A DNA stretch of 64,000 nt, taken from the NCBI RefSeq assembly GCF_003732705.1, contig NZ_MOBR01000015.1, positions 1-64,000 of the forward strand. The letters are read 5' to 3'. The translations under genes and the position numbers were made by a program. The notes under the pieces were generated by a model that was not told the origin of the DNA, did not search any database, and saw only the letters and a program-made list of their open reading frames with translations. Below, one piece after another: positions 53,122 through 60,356 of the stretch (positions are counted from its first letter, which is position 1; each line of letters opens with the position of its first letter). This DNA is from Pseudomonas frederiksbergensis (GTDB lineage: Bacteria > Pseudomonadota > Gammaproteobacteria > Pseudomonadales > Pseudomonadaceae).

Positions 53122-53880
53122 ATGAAAACGGTTTACCTCAACGAAAGTACCCTGCCGACACAGATCTGGAACAACGCTGCGCAACTGGACAACATTCCGG
53201 TCATCAACACTCAGAGTCTGGTCCCCGAAGGCGCACGCGCCGTGGTGATCGCGCCTCACCCCGGCGACGAAGTGGTCATGTGCGGCGGCTTGCTGCAACT
53301 GCTGTCTACCCTTGGCCACCCCCTGCAATTGATCTCGATCACCGACGGCAGCGCCAGCCACCCCGGCTCGCAGCAATGGTCGGAAAAACGCCTGAGCGTG
53401 TTTCGACCGCAGGAAAGTGTCGAAGCCGTGCGCCGCCTCGGTTTGCCGATGCACAGCCTGAAGTGGATTCGCGGCGGCTTCACCGATAACGCCCTGGCCG
53501 AGCGTGAGCAGCAATTGAGCCACTACATTGCACGCTACCTGCGACCGGGGGATGTGGTGTTCAGTACCTGGCGCGAAGACGGCATCGCCGATCACGACGC
53601 GGTCGGCCGCGCTGCCGCCAGGGCAGCGGCAATTGTCGGTGTGGCGTACCACGAACTCCCCGTCTGGGCCTGGCACTGGCCGATGCGCGAACAAGGGATG
53701 ATCCCTTGGCACCGCGCGCGCAAGGTGCGCCTCGACACCTGGACCATCGCCCGCAAAAGCCACGCCACCCACGCCTACGCCAGCCAACTCGACGGCGAAC
53801 CGGCCATCGGCATTCCCCCGCTGCTGCCCAAGGCGCTGCTGGAGCGGATTCGATTACCGTATGAAATCGTGTTCGTCTAA
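53122..53880 (+). CDS. PIG-L paralogue with catalytic Asp replaced by Gly
   Basis: A 252-residue paralogue of the upstream PIG-L protein, alike along its whole length (shared blocks such as LQLISITDGSASHPGS and VVFSTWREDG). The metal motif reads IAPHPGDEVVMCGG instead of PHPDDE. By comparison with MshB/LmbE proteins the Gly replaces the general-base Asp, while the zinc-binding His and second Asp and the DH His (GIADHDAVG) remain. It may be inactive, altered or a binding protein. AAGGACGTAGCC precedes the ATG. A 178-base gap separates it from the upstream unit. Confidence 0.85.
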   Translation: MKTVYLNESTLPTQIWNNAAQLDNIPVINTQSLVPEGARAVVIAPHPGDEVVMCGGLLQLLSTLGHPLQLISITDGSASHPGSQQWSEKRLSVFRPQESVEAVRRLGLPMHSLKWIRGGFTDNALAEREQQLSHYIARYLRPGDVVFSTWREDGIADHDAVGRAAARAAAIVGVAYHELPVWAWHWPMREQGMIPWHRARKVRLDTWTIARKSHATHAYASQLDGEPAIGIPPLLPKALLERIRLPYEIVFV

Positions 53881-53897
53881 GCCCGTTCTGAACGCTA

Positions 53898-53918
53898 TGG
53901 GCGCCAGGAAGGCGCCCA
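53898..53918. terminator. Hairpin between convergent PIG-L paralogue and LysR gene
   Basis: TGGGCGCC pairs perfectly with GGCGCCCA around AGGAA. There is no T run, so terminator strength is uncertain, but its position between convergent stops fits. Confidence 0.5.
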
Positions 53919-53921
53919 CTG

Positions 53922-54818
53922 TCATCCCATCCCCGTCGCGCCCAGCCTCTCCAGTACAAACGCGATAAACGCATTCAGCTTTGGCAGCGACTTCTTTGAG
54001 CGTGGATAGACCATTTGCACAGGCTTGGGCGCTGGCACACAAGCCTCCATGATGGTCACCAGTTCACCTTTGAGCAGCGCAGCCGCCACGAGGAAATCGG
54101 GCTGCATCAATATCCCGCCGCCGGCAATGGCGGCTTGAAGAAGCACCTGACCGTCATTGCTTTTCAATACCGCACGCTCGGGCCAGGGCACCTGTTTATT
54201 GCCGTGCCGCAGCGGCCAGGCGAATCGATTGTTCCAGGACGTATGGGTCAGAATCCGGTGTTTATAAAGGTCTTCCGGGGTTTGCGGTGCTTGCCACTGG
54301 TCCAGATAGCCGGGGGCGGCGCAGATCACCATCCGGTACGGCGGCAGTCGTGTTGAAACCAGATTGGCCCCAATCAGCTCGGAGATGCGGAACGCCAGAT
54401 CGTAGGTGCTTTCGTACAGATCCACGACTTCATTGCTCAGGATCAACTCGATGTGGACATCCGGGTAACGCTGCATGAACTCGGCAATCAGCGGACCGAC
54501 CAACGACACGCCCAAGGTCATCGGCGCCGTGATCCGTAACAGCCCGCCCGGTTTACCCGTGGCTTCTTCAACCCTGCTGAAGGCGTACTTCACCTGTTCC
54601 AGCGCGATTTTGGACTCTTCATAAAACAGCCGCCCCTCACCGGTGACCGATTGCCGGCGGGTGGTCCTTTGAATCAATTTGGTGTTCAACGCCGTTTCCA
54701 GGCTCTGAATATGTCGGCCCACCATCACTGCGGACATACCGACCTGCACGGCGGCTTCGGCAAAACTGCCGGCCTCCACCACGGCGACGAACACTTCCAT
54801 TTGCCTGAGTTTGCTCAT
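53922..54818 (-). CDS. LysR-type regulator downstream of the E1 gene
   Basis: A 298-residue LysR-family protein of the CrgA-like subgroup. The N-terminus MSKLRQMEVFVAVVEAGSFAEAA begins the helix-turn-helix, followed by IQRTTRRQSVTGEGRLFYEES and a substrate-binding domain. Its ATG follows the stop codon of the E1 gene by a single base, so the two are cotranscribed and probably coupled; a long in-frame upstream extension lies within the E1 gene and is rejected. Target genes are not evident, but the E1 operon is the natural candidate. Confidence 0.88.
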   Translation of the reverse strand: MSKLRQMEVFVAVVEAGSFAEAAVQVGMSAVMVGRHIQSLETALNTKLIQRTTRRQSVTGEGRLFYEESKIALEQVKYAFSRVEEATGKPGGLLRITAPMTLGVSLVGPLIAEFMQRYPDVHIELILSNEVVDLYESTYDLAFRISELIGANLVSTRLPPYRMVICAAPGYLDQWQAPQTPEDLYKHRILTHTSWNNRFAWPLRHGNKQVPWPERAVLKSNDGQVLLQAAIAGGGILMQPDFLVAAALLKGELVTIMEACVPAPKPVQMVYPRSKKSLPKLNAFIAFVLERLGATGMG

Positions 54819-54819
54819 C

Positions 54820-57519
54820 TCAACAGGTCCAGGCGCCAGGGCCATCCACATCCAGTGCGTACCGCTCGATGCACTGTGCGCAGACGCTGCGATCGAGATG
54901 ACCTTCGTCGGCCAATGACGACAGGGCCGCGAGCACGATGTGGTAGCGATCCACTTCGAAAAAGTCGCGCAGCGCCGCCCGTGTGTCGCTGCGGCCAAAG
55001 CCGTCAGTGCCAAGCACCGTGTAGCGCGACTCGAGGTAGGAACCGATCAGTTGCGGCAGCGCGCGCACATAGTCCGACACGGCAATCACCGGCGCGCCTT
55101 TTGGCAGGCAGTCGGCCAGATGGCTGCTTTTCGCGATCTGTTGCGGGTGCAGGCGATTCCAGCGTTCGACGTCGCGAGCTTCCCGCGCCAGTTCGCTGAA
55201 ACTGGTGATGCTCCAAACCTCGCTTTCAATCTGCCATTCGCTCGCCAGCAACTCGGCGGCGGCCAGCGCTTCGCGCAGGATCGTGCCGGAACCGAGCAAC
55301 CGCACCTGGCCTCGCGCTGTCGGCGACGCATGCTCGCTCAAGCGGTACATGCCGCGAATGATCGATTGCTCGACCCCTTCAGGCAACGTGGGTTGCGCGT
55401 AGTTTTCGTTCATCAGGGTGACGTAGTAGAACTCGTCGACCTCGCGTTCCATCATTTGGCGCATGCCGTGATCGAGGATCACCGCAAACTCACCGGCAAA
55501 CGCCGGATCGTAGGCGCGACAGTTGGGGATGGTGGATGCGATCAGATGGCTGGAGCCGTCCTGATGCTGCAGCCCTTCGCCGCCGAGTGTGGTGCGTCCG
55601 GCCGTGGCGCCGAGCAGGAAGCCGCGGGCACGCTGGTCGGCGGCGGCCCAGATCAAGTCACCGACGCGCTGGAAACCGAACATCGAGTAGTAGATGTAGA
55701 ACGGCAGCATGCGCAGGCTGTGCACCGAATAGCTGGTGGCGGCCGCGACCCAGGAACTGATGGCGTTGGCCTCGCTGATGCCCTCCTCGAGAATCTGCCC
55801 GTCGGTGGCTTCGCGATAGCTGAGAATCGAACCGATGTCCTCCGGCTCATAACGCTGCCCGACGCTGGAATAGATACCAATCTGCCGGAACAGGTTGGCC
55901 ATGCCGAAGGTGCGCGCCTCGTCCGCGACGATCGGGACGATGCGCGGCCCCAGTTGTTTGTCCTTGAGCAGATTGCTGAGCATCCGCACGAAAGCCATGG
56001 TGGTGGACATTTCCTTGCCGTCGGCTTGGGTCGAAAACTCCGCGTAACCGTTGATGGGCGGCACTGCCACCCTGGCCGCGTCGCGGTTGCGCACCGGCAG
56101 GCTGCCTCCCAGTTGCGCACGGCGCTGGTGCAGGTAACGCATTTCGAGGCTGTCGTCGGCCGGTTTGTAGAAGCTCAACGCGGCGGCCTGATCGTCCGTC
56201 AGCGGCAACTGGAAGCGGTTGCGAAAGGCAATCAGCGCCTCGCGATCCAGCTTCTTCTGCTGGTGCGTGGTCATCTTGCCCTGCCCGGTCGCGCCCATGC
56301 CGAAGCCCTTCTTCGTTTGCGCCAGGATCACCGTCGGCTTGCCTTCGTGCAGACTCGCCGCGCGGTAGGCGGCGTAGATCTTGAGCATGTCGTGACCACC
56401 GCGCTTGAGGCCGTCGATTTGCTCATCACTCAGGTCTTTTACCAGGCTGGCCAGCGCTTCGTCCTGTCCGAAAAAGTGCTCGCGGTTATACGCGCCATCC
56501 TTGGCGGCAAAGGTCTGGAACTGGCCATCCACCGTTTGCGACAGCGTGCGCACCAGCAAACCACTGGCGTCCCGCGCCAGCAGCGGATCCCAATCCGAGC
56601 CCCAGACCAGTTTGATCACATTCCATCCGGCACCGCTGAACAAGGCTTCCAGCTCATCGATGATCCGGCCATTGCCGCGTACCGGCCCATCGAGACGCTG
56701 CAGGTTGCAGTTGACCACCCAAGTCAGATTGTCGAGCCCCTCGCGGGCGGCCAGGGTCAGCGCCGACATGCTTTCCGGTTCATCCATTTCACCGTCGCCA
56801 AACACGCCCCACACCTGCCGGTCTGTGGTGTCCTGCAAACCGCGATGCTGCAGATAGCGCATGAACCGCGCCTGGAAAATCGAGCTGATCGGACCGATGC
56901 CCATGGACCCGGTGGGGAACTGCCAAAAGTCCGGCATCAACCACGGATGCGGGTAACTCGACAGTCCCTGGGCACCGGCCTTGCGTGCGCTGAGTTCCTG
57001 GCGATAGTGCTCCAGGTCGGATTCACTCAAGCGCCCTTCGAGAAAGGCACGGGCGTAGATGCCCGGCGCGGAATGCGGCTGATAGAACACCAGGTCGCCG
57101 TCGAATCGCTCGCCCCGTGCGCGGAAGAAGTGGTTGAAGCCCACCTCGAACAGATCCGCCGCACTGGTGTAACTGGCGATGTGGCCACCGAGCTCGCCAT
57201 AGGCCTGGTTGGCGCGCACCACCATGGCCAGGGCATTCCAGCGCATGATCGAGGCCAGGCGTTCTTCGGTGGCGAGGTCGCCCGGGAAGCGTGGTTGCTG
57301 TTCGACCGGGATGCTGTTGATGTATGGCGTGTTAGGCGAAGGCTGCCAGGCAATCGCGGGATCACGGGCGATGTCGCTCAGCATATCGAGCAACTGCCGG
57401 GCCCTTTGCGGTCCTCGGTTGGCCACCAGCGATTCCAGGGATTCACGCCATTCCTGAAGTTCGTCGATGTCGGCCTGGTCGTGCGCACTGACAGGGTTAA
57501 TGTAATCAAAACGGCTCAT
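54820..57519 (-). CDS. Homodimeric 2-oxoacid (pyruvate-type) dehydrogenase E1 component
   Basis: An 899-residue thiamine-diphosphate E1 of the AceE type. The ThDP motif is VFGDGEMDEPES...NCNLQRLDG, and the transketolase-like middle and C-terminal domains are complete (ADEARTFGMANLFRQIGIYSS, EGLQHQDGSSHL). No E2 or E3 gene is adjacent, unlike a canonical aceEF operon, so it likely borrows E2/E3 from elsewhere. An Lrp regulator diverges from it, as with MdeB, the 2-oxobutyrate dehydrogenase E1 of P. putida; no methionine gamma-lyase gene is here. AGGAGGGTGCC precedes the ATG. Substrate may be pyruvate or 2-oxobutyrate. Confidence 0.88.
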   Translation of the reverse strand: MSRFDYINPVSAHDQADIDELQEWRESLESLVANRGPQRARQLLDMLSDIARDPAIAWQPSPNTPYINSIPVEQQPRFPGDLATEERLASIMRWNALAMVVRANQAYGELGGHIASYTSAADLFEVGFNHFFRARGERFDGDLVFYQPHSAPGIYARAFLEGRLSESDLEHYRQELSARKAGAQGLSSYPHPWLMPDFWQFPTGSMGIGPISSIFQARFMRYLQHRGLQDTTDRQVWGVFGDGEMDEPESMSALTLAAREGLDNLTWVVNCNLQRLDGPVRGNGRIIDELEALFSGAGWNVIKLVWGSDWDPLLARDASGLLVRTLSQTVDGQFQTFAAKDGAYNREHFFGQDEALASLVKDLSDEQIDGLKRGGHDMLKIYAAYRAASLHEGKPTVILAQTKKGFGMGATGQGKMTTHQQKKLDREALIAFRNRFQLPLTDDQAAALSFYKPADDSLEMRYLHQRRAQLGGSLPVRNRDAARVAVPPINGYAEFSTQADGKEMSTTMAFVRMLSNLLKDKQLGPRIVPIVADEARTFGMANLFRQIGIYSSVGQRYEPEDIGSILSYREATDGQILEEGISEANAISSWVAAATSYSVHSLRMLPFYIYYSMFGFQRVGDLIWAAADQRARGFLLGATAGRTTLGGEGLQHQDGSSHLIASTIPNCRAYDPAFAGEFAVILDHGMRQMMEREVDEFYYVTLMNENYAQPTLPEGVEQSIIRGMYRLSEHASPTARGQVRLLGSGTILREALAAAELLASEWQIESEVWSITSFSELAREARDVERWNRLHPQQIAKSSHLADCLPKGAPVIAVSDYVRALPQLIGSYLESRYTVLGTDGFGRSDTRAALRDFFEVDRYHIVLAALSSLADEGHLDRSVCAQCIERYALDVDGPGAWTC

Positions 57520-57537
57520 GGCACCCTCCTCGCTTTT

Positions 57538-57626
57538 TTATTAGTCTATGCCGCAGCCAACAACTTTTCTGACTGTTCTACCCCCCAACTTCCGCGCTCG
57601 GCGGCATAAAACACTTCGAATAATAA
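57538..57626. promoter_or_regulatory. Nested inverted repeats in the E1/Lrp divergent promoter
   Basis: TATGCCGC (57547-57554) is mirrored by GCGGCATA (57601-57608), and outside them TTATTA (57538-57543) is mirrored by TAATAA (57621-57626). The pairs are symmetric within the 120-base divergent region. Lrp/AsnC proteins often bind such spaced AT-rich dyads, so this is a candidate operator. Confidence 0.4.
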
Positions 57627-57639
57627 AAGTAGAAGCACA

Positions 57640-58110
57640 ATGAACTTCGACAGCATCGACTTGAAGATCCTCAGAGAACTGCAACGCGACAGCAGCCTGT
57701 CCAATGTCGAGTTGGCCAAGCGCGTTCATCTTTCACCGTCGCCGTGCCTGACCCGGGTCAAGGCGCTGGAAGCGTCCGGGTGCATTCGCGAGTACGTGGC
57801 ATTGCTGGCGCCAGAGCATCTGGGTTTGCGCTTGAACGTGTTTATCTCCATCAGCCTGAAGCAGCAGGGCCGGGAGTCACTGCAGAATTTCGAGCGCGCT
57901 ATCTGCGAGTGCGACGAAGTCATGGAATGTTATTTGATGACCGGTGATGCCGACTATTTGATCCGCGTGGTCATGCCGGACATGCAGGCGCTGGAACATT
58001 TCATCATCGAACGGCTGTCGCCGATGCCGGAAGTGGAGAAGATCCGTTCCAGTCTTTCGCTAAAACAGGTGCGTTACAAAACCGCCCTGCCGTTAGGCAA
58101 AGAACACTGA
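57640..58110 (+). CDS. Lrp/AsnC-family regulator
   Basis: A 156-residue Lrp-type regulator. The N-terminal helix-turn-helix is LKILRELQRDSSLSNVELAKRVHLSPSPC, followed by the RAM ligand-binding domain (VMECYLMTGDADYLIRVVMPDMQALEHFI). It diverges from the E1 gene and precedes a PLP enzyme, so it probably senses an amino acid and controls both. The arrangement resembles mdeR/mdeB of P. putida. No strong Shine-Dalgarno is seen before the ATG, though AGAAG is near. Confidence 0.9.
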   Translation: MNFDSIDLKILRELQRDSSLSNVELAKRVHLSPSPCLTRVKALEASGCIREYVALLAPEHLGLRLNVFISISLKQQGRESLQNFERAICECDEVMECYLMTGDADYLIRVVMPDMQALEHFIIERLSPMPEVEKIRSSLSLKQVRYKTALPLGKEH

Positions 58111-58247
58111 GCGGCAATGGGTGATTGATCACGCAGGTCTGCATTACAAACTTGAGGTTTTATAACTACTAACCTTGAGTGGGTTTATTACCGGCGGCGT
58201 TATCCATAGAGTCATCGTGAATACAGTGAAGGAAGAGGTCTTATCAA

Positions 58248-59282
58248 ATGCCAACCGTACTGGACAAGGCGCTGAATGCATTCGCCCGGGCCGAGCTACT
58301 GCAAGGCGCTACCCCGATTCAACGCGCCGAGCGTCTGGAACAGCAACTGAACCTGCGGGCCCAAGGTGTCAGGCTCTTTCTCAAACGCGATGACCACATG
58401 CTCATCGGCGGGGGCGGCAACAAGTTGCGCAAGCTGGAATTTCACCTTGGCGCGGCATTGCAGGACGGTGTCGATACCGTGATTACCGTGGGCGGTATTC
58501 AGTCCAACCACGCTCGACTCACCGCCGCCGTGTGCGCCCGCCTGGGCATCGCCTGCGAATTGTTCCTGACCCGCTCGGTGCCCAAGTCCGAGGTTGATTA
58601 CGAGCTCAATGGCAACGTTTTGCTGGACCAGCTCTTTGGCGCCGCACTGAATGTGCTGGCCAAAGGCACGGATTCCCTGGCGATGGCTGAGGCACGGGCC
58701 ACTCATCTGCGGCAGTCGGGGCGCAAGGTACTGGTGATTCCCACGGGCGGATCGACGCCACTGGGCAGTCTGGGTTATGCCCGTTGCGCCGCGGAGATTG
58801 CGCAACAAGAGGCTGAATCGGGCGTGCAGTTCACGCAGGTCATCGTCCCGAATGGCAGCGCAGGCACCCATGCCGGGCTCGCCGCCGGGTTCGAACTGCT
58901 GGGGCGCGGCGCGGCGACCGTGCAGTCCTGGTCGGTGCTGTCTGATCGGGATACCTCCGCTGCCAGGACCCTGCAGCTGACCCAAGAGGTGTTGGCGCTG
59001 CTGGGCAGTCCGACCGATCTCCAGGCGCAAGCCATCGATGTCGATGGCGGTCAATTGGGAGAAGGTTACGGCCTGCCCACTCAAGCCATGCTGGAGGCCG
59101 TGCGGCTGATGGCTCGTTGCGAAGGTCTGCTGGTCGATCCGGTGTATTCCGGCAAAGCCTTCGCCGGGCTGGTGGCCAACCTTCGACAAGGACGCTACCG
59201 CGCCGGCGACAACGTGCTGTTTGTCATGACCGGCGGAACACCGGGCCTGTATGCCTATCGGGAGACATTCGACACCGAGTGA
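58248..59282 (+). CDS. D-cysteine desulfhydrase-type PLP enzyme
   Basis: A 344-residue fold-type II PLP enzyme of the ACC deaminase/D-cysteine desulfhydrase family. The PLP Lys is Lys59 in GGGGNKLRKLEF and the family GGIQSNHARLTAA stretch is present. The residues that separate the two activities read Ser301 (DPVYSGKAF) and Thr328 (FVMTGGTPG), the D-cysteine-desulfhydrase pair, rather than Glu and Leu of true ACC deaminases. The likely reaction is D-cysteine to pyruvate, sulfide and ammonia. GAAGAGG lies upstream of the ATG. It follows the Lrp gene by 137 bases; the pyruvate produced could feed the E1. Confidence 0.87.
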   Translation: MPTVLDKALNAFARAELLQGATPIQRAERLEQQLNLRAQGVRLFLKRDDHMLIGGGGNKLRKLEFHLGAALQDGVDTVITVGGIQSNHARLTAAVCARLGIACELFLTRSVPKSEVDYELNGNVLLDQLFGAALNVLAKGTDSLAMAEARATHLRQSGRKVLVIPTGGSTPLGSLGYARCAAEIAQQEAESGVQFTQVIVPNGSAGTHAGLAAGFELLGRGAATVQSWSVLSDRDTSAARTLQLTQEVLALLGSPTDLQAQAIDVDGGQLGEGYGLPTQAMLEAVRLMARCEGLLVDPVYSGKAFAGLVANLRQGRYRAGDNVLFVMTGGTPGLYAYRETFDTE

Positions 59283-59361
59283 CGCATGAGCCATTTGGAC
59301 TGAACTGCCCGCCCCCCTCACGAGTCGCATGCATAAGTAACCCTGATTCAGAGGAGCGAAC

Positions 59362-60162
59362 GTGACCAGTGATCCCAAGGGGCAGGCCGCCGCATCAGTC
59401 CCCCTGAACACACCCCCGGCGATTCATCGACTGCGGGTGCTGACGGTCAACACCCACAAAGGCTTCACCGCGCTCAATCGGCGGTTCATCCTGCCGGAGT
59501 TGCGCGAGGCGGTGCGCAGTACCTCGGCGGACCTGGTGTTCCTCCAGGAAGTGGTTGGCGAACACGAGCGGCATTCTTCCCGCTACAACGAATGGCCGCA
59601 GATGTCGCAATACGAGTTCCTGGCCGACAGCATGTGGAGTGATTTCGCCTATGGCCGTAACGCGGTGTACCCCGACGGTCACCACGGCAACGCGCTGCTG
59701 TCGAAGTACCCGATCCGTGAATTCCGCAACCTCGACGTGTCGATCACCGGCCCCGAGCGTCGCGGCTTGCTGCACTGCGTACTGGACGTGCCGGGCCACG
59801 CCGAAGTCCATGCGATCTGCGTGCACCTGAGCCTGCTCGAAAGCCACCGCCAATTGCAGCTGCAGTTGCTCTGCCAGTTGCTGGAATCCCTGCCCGACGA
59901 TGCGCCGGTGATCATCGCCGGGGATTTCAACGACTGGCAGCTGCAAGGGAATGCCGCCCTCGCCCGGCGTGACTACCTGCACGAAGCCTTCGAACGCCAT
60001 CACGGCCGCCCCGCGAAGACCTATCCGGCGCGCTTTCCGTTGCTGCGCCTGGACCGCATCTACCTGCGCAATGCCAGCAGCCATCACCCGACAATCCTCG
60101 GCACCCGGCCCTGGACGCACCTCTCGGACCATCTGCCATTGGCGGTGGAAGTGCATCTGTGA
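59362..60162 (+). CDS. Endonuclease/exonuclease/phosphatase-fold protein
   Basis: A 266-residue EEP-family hydrolase like YbhP. Metal and catalytic motifs are VNTHKGF, LVFLQEVVGEH with the metal Glu, IIAGDFNDW and the C-terminal SDHLPLAVEV. There is no signal peptide. Start is a GTG behind GAGGAGCGAAC. YbhP-type genes usually neighbour a cardiolipin synthase, which is not present here. Substrate is unknown; DNA or phospholipid head groups are possible for this fold. Confidence 0.87.
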   Translation: MTSDPKGQAAASVPLNTPPAIHRLRVLTVNTHKGFTALNRRFILPELREAVRSTSADLVFLQEVVGEHERHSSRYNEWPQMSQYEFLADSMWSDFAYGRNAVYPDGHHGNALLSKYPIREFRNLDVSITGPERRGLLHCVLDVPGHAEVHAICVHLSLLESHRQLQLQLLCQLLESLPDDAPVIIAGDFNDWQLQGNAALARRDYLHEAFERHHGRPAKTYPARFPLLRLDRIYLRNASSHHPTILGTRPWTHLSDHLPLAVEVHL

Positions 60163-60356
60163 ATCGCACATCTGGCAGAACCATTCGTCAGCAGCCCTAC
60201 CCGCCACCAGAAAATGCGACTACACCTTAAAAAAGCTAAGGAGCAGCGCATTCAATTCGTTAGGGCATGGGCCTCACGCAGTTCATGAATTAGGGTTAAT
60301 ACGCAGTCCGGCGAACCACCAAGGATGACATCCCGAAACTCGAGAAGGGATTCGCC

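Noticed and set aside
54820..57519. Canonical aceE of the central pyruvate dehydrogenase complex
   Set aside because: No aceF follows; a LysR gene is cotranscribed and an Lrp gene diverges, so a specialised paralogue is more likely.
54940..57609. 889-codon plus-strand frame opposite the E1 gene
   Set aside because: The minus-strand E1 shows conserved ThDP motifs throughout; the other frame is a codon-bias shadow.
58248..59282. ACC deaminase (acdS)
   Set aside because: The discriminating residues are Ser301 and Thr328, as in D-cysteine desulfhydrases, not the Glu and Leu of ACC deaminases.
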